64,000 nt of DNA from Phenylobacterium sp. SCN 70-31. GTDB lineage: Bacteria > Pseudomonadota > Alphaproteobacteria > Caulobacterales > Caulobacteraceae. The DNA is taken from NCBI RefSeq assembly GCF_001724605.1, contig NZ_MEEX01000007.1, positions 50,559 to 114,558 of the forward strand. Reading direction: 5' to 3'. Under the pieces are notes generated by a model, which had not been told where the DNA came from, did not search any database, and saw only the letters and a program-made list of their open reading frames with translations. How positions within the stretch are numbered: position 1 is the stretch's first letter; every line of letters starts with the position of its first letter. The position numbers and the translations under genes are program-made. Below, one piece after another: positions 7,436 to 14,919 of this stretch.

Positions 7436-9952
7436 CTATGCGGACGAAGCTCGAGCCCGGCGCCGCCCGATCAGCCGGGTCGCATCCAGCAGAGCTGCGG
7501 CGACGCTGGCCGGCGGCGCGGCGATGTAGCGTGGCGTCCAGACCGGATCGAACTTGGCCTTGAAGGCGCGCAGACCCTCGAAGCCGTAGTAGCGCCCGCC
7601 GCGCCGGGCGATCTCGGCTCCGATCTTGTGCCAGAGCGGCGCCAGCTGGTGATGCGCCAGCCCACTGAGCGGCGCCATGCCCAGGTTGAACCAGGCGTAG
7701 CCTTCCGCCCTGGCCCACAGCATCAGCTCGATGAACAGGAAATCCATCACCCCGTGCGGGGCGTCGGGCGGATGGCGCATGAGATCTATGGAGGCCTCCA
7801 CCTTGCCCCCGGTCCAGATGTTCGCGAACGCGATCACCCGATCTTCGAACCGGACCAGCGCCAGCGGTTCTTCCGCCAAGGTCGCAGCGTCGAATCGCCC
7901 CAGCGAGAAACCCTTCTCCGCGCCCCCATGCGTCGCCAGCCAGGCGTCCGAGATCGCCCGCAATTCGGCGATGCGATCGGCGCTGTGAGGTGGATACGCC
8001 ACCTCGAACGTCAGGCCCTCGCGAACCGCGCGGCGATGGGCCTGGCGCAGCTTCGCCCGGGCCGCCCCCTCGAGGCTGAAATCCGCCAGCGGCGTCCGCG
8101 CCTCTTCGCCGAGCTTCACAAGCGACAGGCCGAGGTCCAGGTAGGCGATCATCCAGCGGGGGCTCGCGTGATAGAAGACCGGCCGCGCCGCGGCGCGGTC
8201 CGCCATCTCCTTGAAGCGCCAGAGCAGCTGGCCCGCTGCTTCCGGATTTCCGACCGGATCGCCCATGGCGATGAAGCTTCGGCCCTCCGCGCCATACTGG
8301 ATGAAGGCCGCCCCGTCGTCCGAGCGCAGAATCGCCTTGTCTCCCGTCAGCGCCAGTCGCGCCGTAGTGTCCGGCTCGGCCTCCACCAGCGGGCGGATGG
8401 CGGCGAGCACGTCCGGACCCGCGGGCGCCGCATGGGGCGCGGCCGAGCGCGCCAGGGTCGCGACGCCGATCACCAGCAGCAGGCCACCAAGGAGAGCCGT
8501 TCCCCGCAGGAAGCGACCTATGTTGGCGTGATAACCCGTATGCGCCCAGAACGCCGCCTCATACGGCGTGTTGTCATAGATCCACAGGCCGAGCGCGACA
8601 GCGCCCACCACCACGAGGGAGACGGCGGCGAGCCACCAGGGCAGCAGGCGGTCGAGATCCCACGCGCCACGGCGCACGAACGCTCGTCGTGACGCCAAGG
8701 TGAGCACCCCGAACAACAGGGCGAAGATGGCCGGCCCGACATCGAGTCCGCGGAACAGGGCTGTCGACGCGCCCAGGAAGGCCGCCGACGCGGCGATCGG
8801 CGCCGCGTTCGCATGACGCCGGAACAGCAGCAGGAAGGACCCCATCAACGCCAGGCCAGACGCGATCGACAGCAGGTGGCAGGTTTCGAGGACCGCGGAC
8901 GGGACGCTGGCCTGAAGCACGTGAAGCCGCGCCGGATCGATACGCCCTACGCCGGTCAGGATCAGGATCGCGCCGAGGACGAAGGCGGCGGAAGCCAGGA
9001 CAAGCGGGGCCGCGCCGCGCCACCAGATGGCGAAGGTCCGCCGCAAGGGGGTGACGGCGATGATCACCATCGCCCCGATCAGCAATGGCAGCAGGTAGTA
9101 GATCAGCCGATAGCCCAGCAGCGCTGCGATCAGAGGCGCTCGCGCTAGTTCCGGCATCAGAGCCAGGACGGCCCCCTCGAAAACCCCCGCGCCGCCGGGA
9201 ACGCTGGAGATGAGCCCCGCAACGGTCGCGACGGCATAGGCGCCTGCGAACATCGGAAACCCGACATCCGTCAGCAGGATCCAAACGACAAACGCCGTGG
9301 CGATGTTGTCGACAAAGCCAAGGGCGACCTGACCCGCCGCCATGAGCGGCGGTGGCAGCGTGAGCTCGTGAGCGCCGAGCCGGATCGCGCCACGCAGGAA
9401 CCCGCAGGCCACGACGTAGGCGAGGGGCGATGCGATCAGCAGGCCTCCGAGGATCTGCGCGCCGGCGGGGTGAAGATGGGGAAGCCCCGGAAGGATGGGG
9501 TGCGCCACAAGGGCGAGTCCGGCGAACAGCGCCATCCCGAAGGCGAAGGAAAGGCTGCAGAAGACGCTGGTCTGGGCCGCCGCCGCGACCGAGCTGTGGT
9601 CCTTGTAGAGGCGCGCACGAACGATCCCGCCGACCACCACGGCGAATCCAATGACGTGACCCAGGGCGTTGGCGCAGAAGGAGCCGACCAGCACGCGCCC
9701 GAACGGGACCCTGGCGCCCGACCAGCGCAGGCCCAGCCATTCCGTGGCGGCGAGCAGTCCGAAACTGACTGCGGTCGCCCCCAACGCTGCGGCCAGGCGC
9801 AGCGGCCCCCAGCCGATGGCCTCAGCCGCCACTTCCCGGGGACGCACCGCGGCCAGTTCGCGCCAGAGAATCCAGACTGCAGCGATCAGGAGCGCGGCGG
9901 GCAGCAGACGCGCGGCCCACCGCGCATAGGGTTCAAGGGCGCGTAGGCTCAT
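7436..9952 (-). CDS. mprF: MprF/LpiA-like phosphatidylglycerol lysyltransferase and flippase
   Basis: 838 residues, the full bifunctional MprF length. The N-terminal half is a polytopic membrane flippase domain (about 14 hydrophobic segments to residue ~510) with the conserved GSFCANALGHVIGFAVVVGG and RARLYKDH motifs. The C-terminal half (from ~530) is the soluble DUF2156 aminoacyltransferase, with GDPVGN, FYHAS, and a terminal KAKFDPVWTPRY. It transfers lysine from lysyl-tRNA to phosphatidylglycerol and flips the product, lowering envelope negative charge. In rhizobia and Agrobacterium the homologue lpiA is paired with acvB/atvA, which degrades the product; an AcvB/VirJ-like gene lies 3.3 kb away here with a two-component system between them. 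Which amino acid is transferred cannot be told from sequence. Confidence 0.92.
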   Translation of the reverse strand: MSLRALEPYARWAARLLPAALLIAAVWILWRELAAVRPREVAAEAIGWGPLRLAAALGATAVSFGLLAATEWLGLRWSGARVPFGRVLVGSFCANALGHVIGFAVVVGGIVRARLYKDHSSVAAAAQTSVFCSLSFAFGMALFAGLALVAHPILPGLPHLHPAGAQILGGLLIASPLAYVVACGFLRGAIRLGAHELTLPPPLMAAGQVALGFVDNIATAFVVWILLTDVGFPMFAGAYAVATVAGLISSVPGGAGVFEGAVLALMPELARAPLIAALLGYRLIYYLLPLLIGAMVIIAVTPLRRTFAIWWRGAAPLVLASAAFVLGAILILTGVGRIDPARLHVLQASVPSAVLETCHLLSIASGLALMGSFLLLFRRHANAAPIAASAAFLGASTALFRGLDVGPAIFALLFGVLTLASRRAFVRRGAWDLDRLLPWWLAAVSLVVVGAVALGLWIYDNTPYEAAFWAHTGYHANIGRFLRGTALLGGLLLVIGVATLARSAAPHAAPAGPDVLAAIRPLVEAEPDTTARLALTGDKAILRSDDGAAFIQYGAEGRSFIAMGDPVGNPEAAGQLLWRFKEMADRAAARPVFYHASPRWMIAYLDLGLSLVKLGEEARTPLADFSLEGAARAKLRQAHRRAVREGLTFEVAYPPHSADRIAELRAISDAWLATHGGAEKGFSLGRFDAATLAEEPLALVRFEDRVIAFANIWTGGKVEASIDLMRHPPDAPHGVMDFLFIELMLWARAEGYAWFNLGMAPLSGLAHHQLAPLWHKIGAEIARRGGRYYGFEGLRAFKAKFDPVWTPRYIAAPPASVAAALLDATRLIGRRRARASSA

Positions 9953-10111
9953 CGCGGACGGCGCTCCGTCTCATGGGCGCAGCGGGACGGCTACGCCACG
10001 GGATCGCAAGCTCGGCGCGCCCGAGGTCGCTGTCAAACGAGGCAAGCCGGGGGTGGCCCGCCAGGCCCGCCCAGAGAGGACCTGAGACGGGACGGTACGC
10101 CCTCAAGGCGC

Positions 10112-10507
10112 CTAGGGCCGCGTCTTCTGCGCGGCGACTTCAGCCGGCGACAACTTGCGGATCTGCGTCACGGGGTAGCGTTGCGGTCCGAGGCTGCTGG
10201 GCACGATCACCGTGGCGTCGAGGCCCGAACAGATCCACGAGCCGCCGGTCGATTGCAGCGCGATGCGCTGCGACCAGTCGATGTCGGGCGAGCGGGCGAA
10301 CAGGGTCAGGCGATAGACGTCCCGCGGGCCGACGGTGACGTCCACGTTCTGGTCATCCACGCGCGAGAAGCCGCTGACGCTTTGGGTCGGGAAGCACTGG
10401 TCGGCGGGATGCGCCTTGGCGGCGGAGACCGCCGGTTGGGCCGCAAGGGCCGAGGAACCCAGACCGAGCGCGGCCAAACAGACCGCCGAGACGATGAGGC
10501 GACGCAT
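10112..10507 (-). CDS. Small secreted protein, DUF6491-like
   Basis: 131 residues from ATG at 10507, which has AAGGAGAT a few bases upstream. A Sec signal peptide (MRRLIVSAVCLAALGLGSSALA) is followed by a short domain with two cysteines (QCFPTQSVSGFSRVDDQN and SWICSGLD) and the pattern DVYRLTL, resembling the DUF6491 proteins common in Caulobacter relatives. The two cysteines could form a disulfide. Function unknown. It is divergent from the small psiF-like gene and downstream of nothing obvious; the leader carries a perfect hairpin at 10531-10552. An in-frame extension upstream to 10924 is open but has no signal-like start and is rejected. Confidence 0.75.
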   Translation of the reverse strand: MRRLIVSAVCLAALGLGSSALAAQPAVSAAKAHPADQCFPTQSVSGFSRVDDQNVDVTVGPRDVYRLTLFARSPDIDWSQRIALQSTGGSWICSGLDATVIVPSSLGPQRYPVTQIRKLSPAEVAAQKTRP

Positions 10508-10530
10508 GGTGATCTCCTTGGTCTTCAATC

Positions 10531-10552
10531 CGCCGCACGTGTTTGTGCGGCG
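10531..10552 (-). promoter_or_regulatory. Perfect inverted repeat in leader of the DUF6491-like gene
   Basis: CGCCGCAC (10531-10538) and GTGCGGCG (10545-10552) flank a six-base spacer. It lies 24 bases upstream of the start codon, so it could be an operator of the neighbouring two-component system or an mRNA stem. Confidence 0.4.
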
Positions 10553-10704
10553 TACGCCAGACGACACGCGACCGCTCACAGGAGCCCATGCGCCCATCTT
10601 ACAAGGCCGACAATCATGATTCCGGAAGGTCGACCCGGCGGTTGGCGATCTCGCAGAAATGTAAGGATGGGGGCGGGACGGCTGTAGGCCTCGCGCCGTC
10701 TCCT

Positions 10705-10733
10705 GGTTCTCACCGGCACAGAGAACCCCGGTG
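10705..10733 (+). promoter_or_regulatory. Two mutually exclusive stems before the psiF-like start
   Basis: GGTTCTC (10705-10711) pairs with GAGAACC (10721-10727), while CACCGG (10711-10716) pairs with CCGGTG (10728-10733). The arms overlap, so only one can form. The Shine-Dalgarno GAGGAG begins at 10738, directly after the second stem. This could be a translational switch or simply two chance stems in GC-rich DNA. Confidence 0.3.
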
Positions 10734-10750
10734 AAAAGAGGAGACTTCAG

Positions 10751-10972
10751 ATGCGTAACCTGCTCGTTCCGGTGGCCGTCGCTGCGTCCCTGATGCTCGG
10801 GTCGAGCGCCTTCGCGGCGACCACCACCGCCCCCGCCGCGCCCGCGCCCGCCAAGTCCGCTCCCGCCGCGCACGCCAACAAGCGCGAGGCCTGCGAAGCG
10901 AGTTGGAAGACCCAGAAGACCCATACGGGTTCGCGCGCCGCGTACATGAAGGCCTGCGTCGCGAAGGGCTGA
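10751..10972 (+). CDS. Small secreted PsiF-like protein
   Basis: 73 residues. GAGGAG lies seven bases before the ATG. A signal peptide (MRNLLVPVAVAASLMLGSSAFA) and an Ala/Pro/Lys-rich linker precede one short repeat with two cysteines (KREACEASWKTQKTHTG to YMKACV), which resembles a single PsiF repeat; PsiF proteins usually carry two. PsiF is phosphate-starvation inducible in enterobacteria and its biochemical role is unknown. The gene stands 96 bases upstream of the response regulator on the same strand and may be a target of it. Real gene likely because of signal peptide, RBS and cysteine spacing. Confidence 0.72.
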   Translation: MRNLLVPVAVAASLMLGSSAFAATTTAPAAPAPAKSAPAAHANKREACEASWKTQKTHTGSRAAYMKACVAKG

Positions 10973-11068
10973 CCTGCCCGAAACACCGGTCAGTCCGTTC
11001 CCTCAGCCACAGGCAGGCGGCCGTCTCTCCCGTTCGCGGGCAGGCTCGGCCCTGAAGGAGTCTCCGCC

Positions 11069-11751
11069 ATGAGCCGGCGCATTCTCATCGTCGAGGACGA
11101 CGCCGAAACGGCGGACTATCTGGCCAAGAGCCTTCGACAGGACGGCTTCACGGTCGAGCATGTGGCCGACGGCCGCGATGGCCTGATCATGGGGTCGGGA
11201 TCGGACTTCGACCTCATCGTCACGGATCGGATGCTGCCCACGATGGACGGGCTGAGCGTGGTCAAGGCGTTGCGCGCCGCCGGGGTGGAGACCCCGGTCC
11301 TGATCCTGAGCGCCCTGGCTCAGATCGATGAGCGGGTCAAAGGCCTGCGCGCCGGTGGCGACGACTACATCACCAAGCCCTTCGCCTATTCGGAGGTGGT
11401 CGCGCGGATCGAGAATCTCCTGCGCCGTCGTCCAGGCAAGGCGGTGGAGACCGAACTCCGGTGCGGAGACCTGAGCGTCGATCTCCTGTCTCGCCGGGTG
11501 ACCCGCGGCGGCAGGTCCGTCGACTTGCTGCCGCGCGAGTTCAAGCTCTTGGAGTACCTGCTCCGCCACAAGGACAAGGTGGTCACGCGCACCATGTTGC
11601 TGGAGCAGGTCTGGGACTACCGTTTCGACCCCCACCCAGCGTCGTGGACACCCACATCAGCCGCCTCCGCAAGAAGATCGACGAAGGCTTCGACCCGCCG
11701 CTTCTCCATACGCTGCGAGGGACGGGCTATCGGCTGTCCGAGCGCCCGTGA
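11069..11751 (+). pseudogene. OmpR-family response regulator with apparent frameshift in DNA-binding domain
   Basis: Frame 2 encodes a receiver domain (ILIVEDD, phosphoacceptor Asp53 in LIVTDRMLP, YITKPF) and most of a winged helix (LLPREFKLLEYLL, LLEQVWDYRFDPH). After about 11634 the conserved end of the winged helix continues only in frame 1 (SVVDTHISRLRKKID to LRGTGYRLSERP, stop 11751). One base missing within CACCCAGC at 11633-11640 explains this, since CACACCAGC would restore the family sequence. Without it the protein runs out of frame to 11863 and loses its recognition-helix end. The kinase start overlaps the frame-1 stop (GTGA), showing that the operon evolved with an intact regulator. 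It may be a true mutation or a sequencing error. Closest subfamily: heavy-metal/envelope type regulators (CusR/QseB-like). Confidence 0.85.
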
Positions 11752-13112
11752 CCCCCCGGGCAAGCGCGACGCGACTGCGTCCGCGCTGGATCGCGCTGGC
11801 CCTCGTCGTCACCGCCGTGGCGGCGCTCGCGGCGGGAGTCGGACTGATCGACACCGTCGGTGAGAGGATGATCGCCAGTCGCCAGCGCGAAGTCGCCGAG
11901 TCGGCGCGCGACTACTTCGTGGCCTTCGCGCATGTGGAAGGTCTGGCGCCCCTGGCGCGCGCCCTGGACCGGCGGGAGCACGCCTATCGCACGGAAGGCT
12001 TCCGCTATGCCGTCTTCGCCCACGACGGCCAACTGCTGGGCGGCGCGGACCTCCTGCCCTGGTCGCAGCTTCCCGAGTCGGGCCTCAGCCAGACCAAGGT
12101 CGAGATCGCGGGCCGATCATCGCGCTGGGGCGTGCTCGTCCAGCCGATCGCGACCGGCGGAACCCTGGTCGTCTACGAGGATCTCGGCGAACGGGCGCGC
12201 TTTCGCCAGGCGCTCGCCCTCGGCGCCACACTGTCCCTCGCCATCGTCGTCGGTGGGCTACTTGTCGTCAGCCTCTGGATCACCCGCCTGATCTACAATC
12301 GCGCGGAGGCCATCGCCCGCACGGCCGGAGAGATCGCCGCGGGGCGGACCTCGGCGCGGGCCCCCGTGCAGGCCGACGGCGACGTGTTCGACAGGCTGGG
12401 GAGCGCCCTCAATGTGATGCTCGATCGCAATGAAGAGCTGATGACCGGGTTGCAGATGGTGACCGACAGCCTGGCGCACGATCTCCGCTCGCCCCTCACC
12501 CGCATGAAAGGCGCTCTGTCGCGGGCGCTCGAGGCGGAGACCGGCGAGGCCGAACGGATCGAACTCATCGGCCAGGCATGGGACCAGGCGGATCAGGTCC
12601 TCTCCACCGCCGGCGCGTTGCTCGATATCGCGCGCGCCGAAAGCGGGGCCTCACGCGAGATGTTCCGGGCGATCGACCTCGGCGCCCTGCTGGACGAGGT
12701 CACAGAACTCTTCGCCCCTGTGGTGGAAGATGCGGGCCAGACCCTGATCGTCCATCCGCCTGCGACTGGCGAAACCATGGTCGGCCATGAGATCCTGCTG
12801 CGCCAGGCGATCGGCAACCTGATCCACAACGCCGCTCGCTACGCCGGCGATGGCGCGCGGGTGGAAGTGACCCTGGAGTCCGGCGTCGATCGGGTCCGTT
12901 GCATCGTCGCCGACAGCGGCCCCGGCATCGCCGAAGCCGATCGCAGCCGCGTGGTCGAACGCTTCATCCGCCTCGACGCCGCACGGACCACCGCAGGCTC
13001 GGGTCTGGGCCTCGCCATCGCAGCGGCCTGCGCCAAGCTTCATCGGGGGCGGCTGTTGCTGGAAGACAATGCGCCCGGCCTGCGCGTCGTTCTGGAACTG
13101 AGCCGGGCCTGA
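11748..13112 (+). CDS. Sensor histidine kinase with HAMP domain
   Basis: 454 residues starting at GTG 11748, overlapping the intact-frame stop of the response regulator by GTGA. Transmembrane helices near residues 15-35 and 157-178 enclose a roughly 120-residue periplasmic sensor. A HAMP domain follows, then HisKA with His244 in SLAHDLRSPLTRMKG, and the ATPase domain with N box GNLIHNAARYA, G1 VADSGPGI, and G2 GSGLGLAIA. It would autophosphorylate and pass phosphate to Asp53 of the partner regulator. Its position between the lysyl-PG synthase and the AcvB-like hydrolase suggests that it senses envelope charge, acid or cationic peptides, which is inference. The kinase itself looks intact. Confidence 0.92.
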   Translation: MTPRASATRLRPRWIALALVVTAVAALAAGVGLIDTVGERMIASRQREVAESARDYFVAFAHVEGLAPLARALDRREHAYRTEGFRYAVFAHDGQLLGGADLLPWSQLPESGLSQTKVEIAGRSSRWGVLVQPIATGGTLVVYEDLGERARFRQALALGATLSLAIVVGGLLVVSLWITRLIYNRAEAIARTAGEIAAGRTSARAPVQADGDVFDRLGSALNVMLDRNEELMTGLQMVTDSLAHDLRSPLTRMKGALSRALEAETGEAERIELIGQAWDQADQVLSTAGALLDIARAESGASREMFRAIDLGALLDEVTELFAPVVEDAGQTLIVHPPATGETMVGHEILLRQAIGNLIHNAARYAGDGARVEVTLESGVDRVRCIVADSGPGIAEADRSRVVERFIRLDAARTTAGSGLGLAIAAACAKLHRGRLLLEDNAPGLRVVLELSRA

Positions 13113-13218
13113 GCCGGCCAAACTCACAAATCCGTAAAATTGCTGACGCGGCGCTACAGGCTCGGGGGCGGACGAAGGTCTGGCGCGAACCGTCCGCGCC
13201 ATGCTTTTGGGGTCCGAC

Positions 13219-14739
13219 ATGTTCCTGCGACGCATCCTGCTGGTCGGCGGCGCCGCTGCGGTGCTGGTGACGTCGGCCGCCGCCGGCTTTCGCGCCGCGC
13301 CGGTCGCCGCCGCACCGGTCGCCGCCGCGCCGGCCTCCGCCCATGCCGCCGCCGCGCCCGCCATCCCCCCGTCGGCCGGGCCGGTGACGGAAAAGAGCTA
13401 TCGGTTCGGCGCCGCCGGACCTGTGACCGTCTACCGGACCAGCATGGAGCCGGACCGTTTCGTGGTCTTCGTCTCGGGCGATGGCGGCTGGAACCAGGGC
13501 GTGGTGGACATGGCCCGGCAGCTGGCCCGCATGGACGCCACCGTCGTCGGCGTCGACATCCGCAAGTATCTCGGCGACACGCGGTCGGGTGGCCAAGCCT
13601 TGTATCCCGCGGGCGACTTCGCCACGCTGGCGCAGGCGGTCCAGAAGGATCTCGGCTTCACCCGGTTCCACCGCCCTGTCGTGGTCGGCTACTCGTCGGG
13701 CGCAACGCTGGCCTACGGCGCGCTGGCTCAGGCGCCGGCGGCCACCTTCCAGGGCGCCATAGGGCTCGGCTTCTGTCCCGACCTCAAGACGGCCAAGCCG
13801 ATGGCGGCCGGCGTCGGCAAGCTGGCCTTTCGCGTCGACGCCAAGCTGGGTTTCGTCTACGCGCCGTCGAAGACCCTGAGCGAGCCGTTCATCGCGATGC
13901 AGGGCGGGCAGGACCTGACCTGTCCGGCGCCCCAGACCCGCGCCTTCATGAGTCAAACGCGCAACGGTCGCGTCGTCGATCTGCCGAAAGTCGGCCACGG
14001 CTATTCGGCGCCCGCAAACTGGGCGCCGCAGTTCGCCGAGGCCTTCGCGAGCCTCTACCCCCGGCCCGGCGCGCCATCCGCCCCGCTCGCGGCGGGCGTG
14101 GGCGCGGCGCGGCTCGCAGGCCTGCCCCTTGTCGAGGCCCCGGCCGCCGGCCCGGGCGACACCATGGCCGTGCTCTATTCCGGCGACGGCGGCTGGGCCG
14201 GCATCGACCAGGGCCTCGCTTCGGGTCTGGTGAAGGGCGGGGTGCCGGTCGTCGGCTACGATTCGCTTCGCTATTTCTGGACGGCGCGCACGCCGACCGA
14301 GGCGGCGGGAGACCTCGCGACCGTGCTGGAGCGCTACATGTCGGCATGGGGCAAGTCGAAGGTGATCCTGGCTGGCTACTCCTTCGGCGCCGACGCCTTG
14401 CCGGCGATCGTCGCCCACCTGCCGTCAGACATGCGCAGCCACGTCCGCCTCGTCGCCCTGGTAGGGGTTGGCAGGGACGGCGAGCTCGAGTTCCGGCCCG
14501 GCGACTGGCTGAACCTCACGGCCGCCAGCGCCTACCCGATCGCTCCCTTGCTACAGACCCTGAAGGATCTGCCGCGGGTCTGCATCTATGGCGATCAGGA
14601 ACGCGACGTCGCCTGCCCGACCTTCGCGCCGGGCCTGATCCATCCGGTCAGGGTGGCCGGCGGCCACCACTTCGGCGGCGACTATGCCCCGGTGGCCGAC
14701 GCCATTCTCAAGGCGGCTGGCATCGATCCGCTCCCTTGA
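13219..14739 (+). CDS. AcvB/VirJ-like periplasmic lysyl-phosphatidylglycerol hydrolase
   Basis: About 506 residues. A signal peptide (MFLRRILLVGGAAAVLVTSAAAG) and an Ala/Pro linker precede two tandem alpha/beta-hydrolase-like VirJ domains. Each starts with the same strand motif (FVVFVSGDGGWNQG; MAVLYSGDGGWAGID) and has a nucleophile elbow, GYSSG in domain 1 and GYSFG in domain 2; HHFGGDY near the end supplies a candidate catalytic histidine. The two-domain layout matches AcvB rather than single-domain VirJ. AcvB of Agrobacterium hydrolyses lysyl-phosphatidylglycerol, the product of MprF/LpiA, whose homologue is nearby. ATG 13219 is preferred over 13201 because the signal peptide begins there. 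It follows the kinase by about 100 bases. Confidence 0.88.
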   Translation: MFLRRILLVGGAAAVLVTSAAAGFRAAPVAAAPVAAAPASAHAAAAPAIPPSAGPVTEKSYRFGAAGPVTVYRTSMEPDRFVVFVSGDGGWNQGVVDMARQLARMDATVVGVDIRKYLGDTRSGGQALYPAGDFATLAQAVQKDLGFTRFHRPVVVGYSSGATLAYGALAQAPAATFQGAIGLGFCPDLKTAKPMAAGVGKLAFRVDAKLGFVYAPSKTLSEPFIAMQGGQDLTCPAPQTRAFMSQTRNGRVVDLPKVGHGYSAPANWAPQFAEAFASLYPRPGAPSAPLAAGVGAARLAGLPLVEAPAAGPGDTMAVLYSGDGGWAGIDQGLASGLVKGGVPVVGYDSLRYFWTARTPTEAAGDLATVLERYMSAWGKSKVILAGYSFGADALPAIVAHLPSDMRSHVRLVALVGVGRDGELEFRPGDWLNLTAASAYPIAPLLQTLKDLPRVCIYGDQERDVACPTFAPGLIHPVRVAGGHHFGGDYAPVADAILKAAGIDPLP

Positions 14740-14863
14740 CGCCCCGGCGCTGAGGCGGGGTGTCACCCCCAGGCGCCCGCAGGGCGCGGTCCGGTCGAGG
14801 TCGAGGCGGCGCCGCTCCGGGAGACGTCGTCCATGCGGCCCACGCGTCTCCGATGACGGACTG

Positions 14864-14889
14864 GCCGAGGGTGGCGGGCCACCCTCGGC
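14864..14889. terminator. Strong stem between convergent AcvB-like and RTX hydrolase genes
   Basis: GCCGAGGGTGGC (14864-14875) and GCCACCCTCGGC (14878-14889) form a perfect 12-bp stem with a two-base turn. It sits in the 180-base convergent gap and can serve both strands. A smaller stem GCGCCC/GGGCGC lies at 14773-14787. Confidence 0.6.
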
Positions 14890-14919
14890 TGTCGTTCACG
14901 GTTCCCGCCCAAACAGGCG

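Noticed and set aside
10508..10924. Upstream in-frame extension of the DUF6491-like gene (open to 10924 on the minus strand)
   Set aside because: It would overlap the psiF-like gene on the other strand, lacks a domain, and buries a clear signal peptide with its own AAGGAGAT site at 10507.
13140..14753. Long arginine-rich frame overlapping the AcvB-like gene
   Set aside because: Shadow of the real gene in a GC-rich genome; Arg/Gly/Ala composition and no domain. The same applies to the other long antisense frames, for example 3486-5282 and 18934-20925 on the minus strand.
14773..14787. GCGCCC/GGGCGC stem as a main terminator
   Set aside because: Six base pairs in GC-rich DNA occur often by chance; the 12-bp stem at 14864-14889 is the better candidate.
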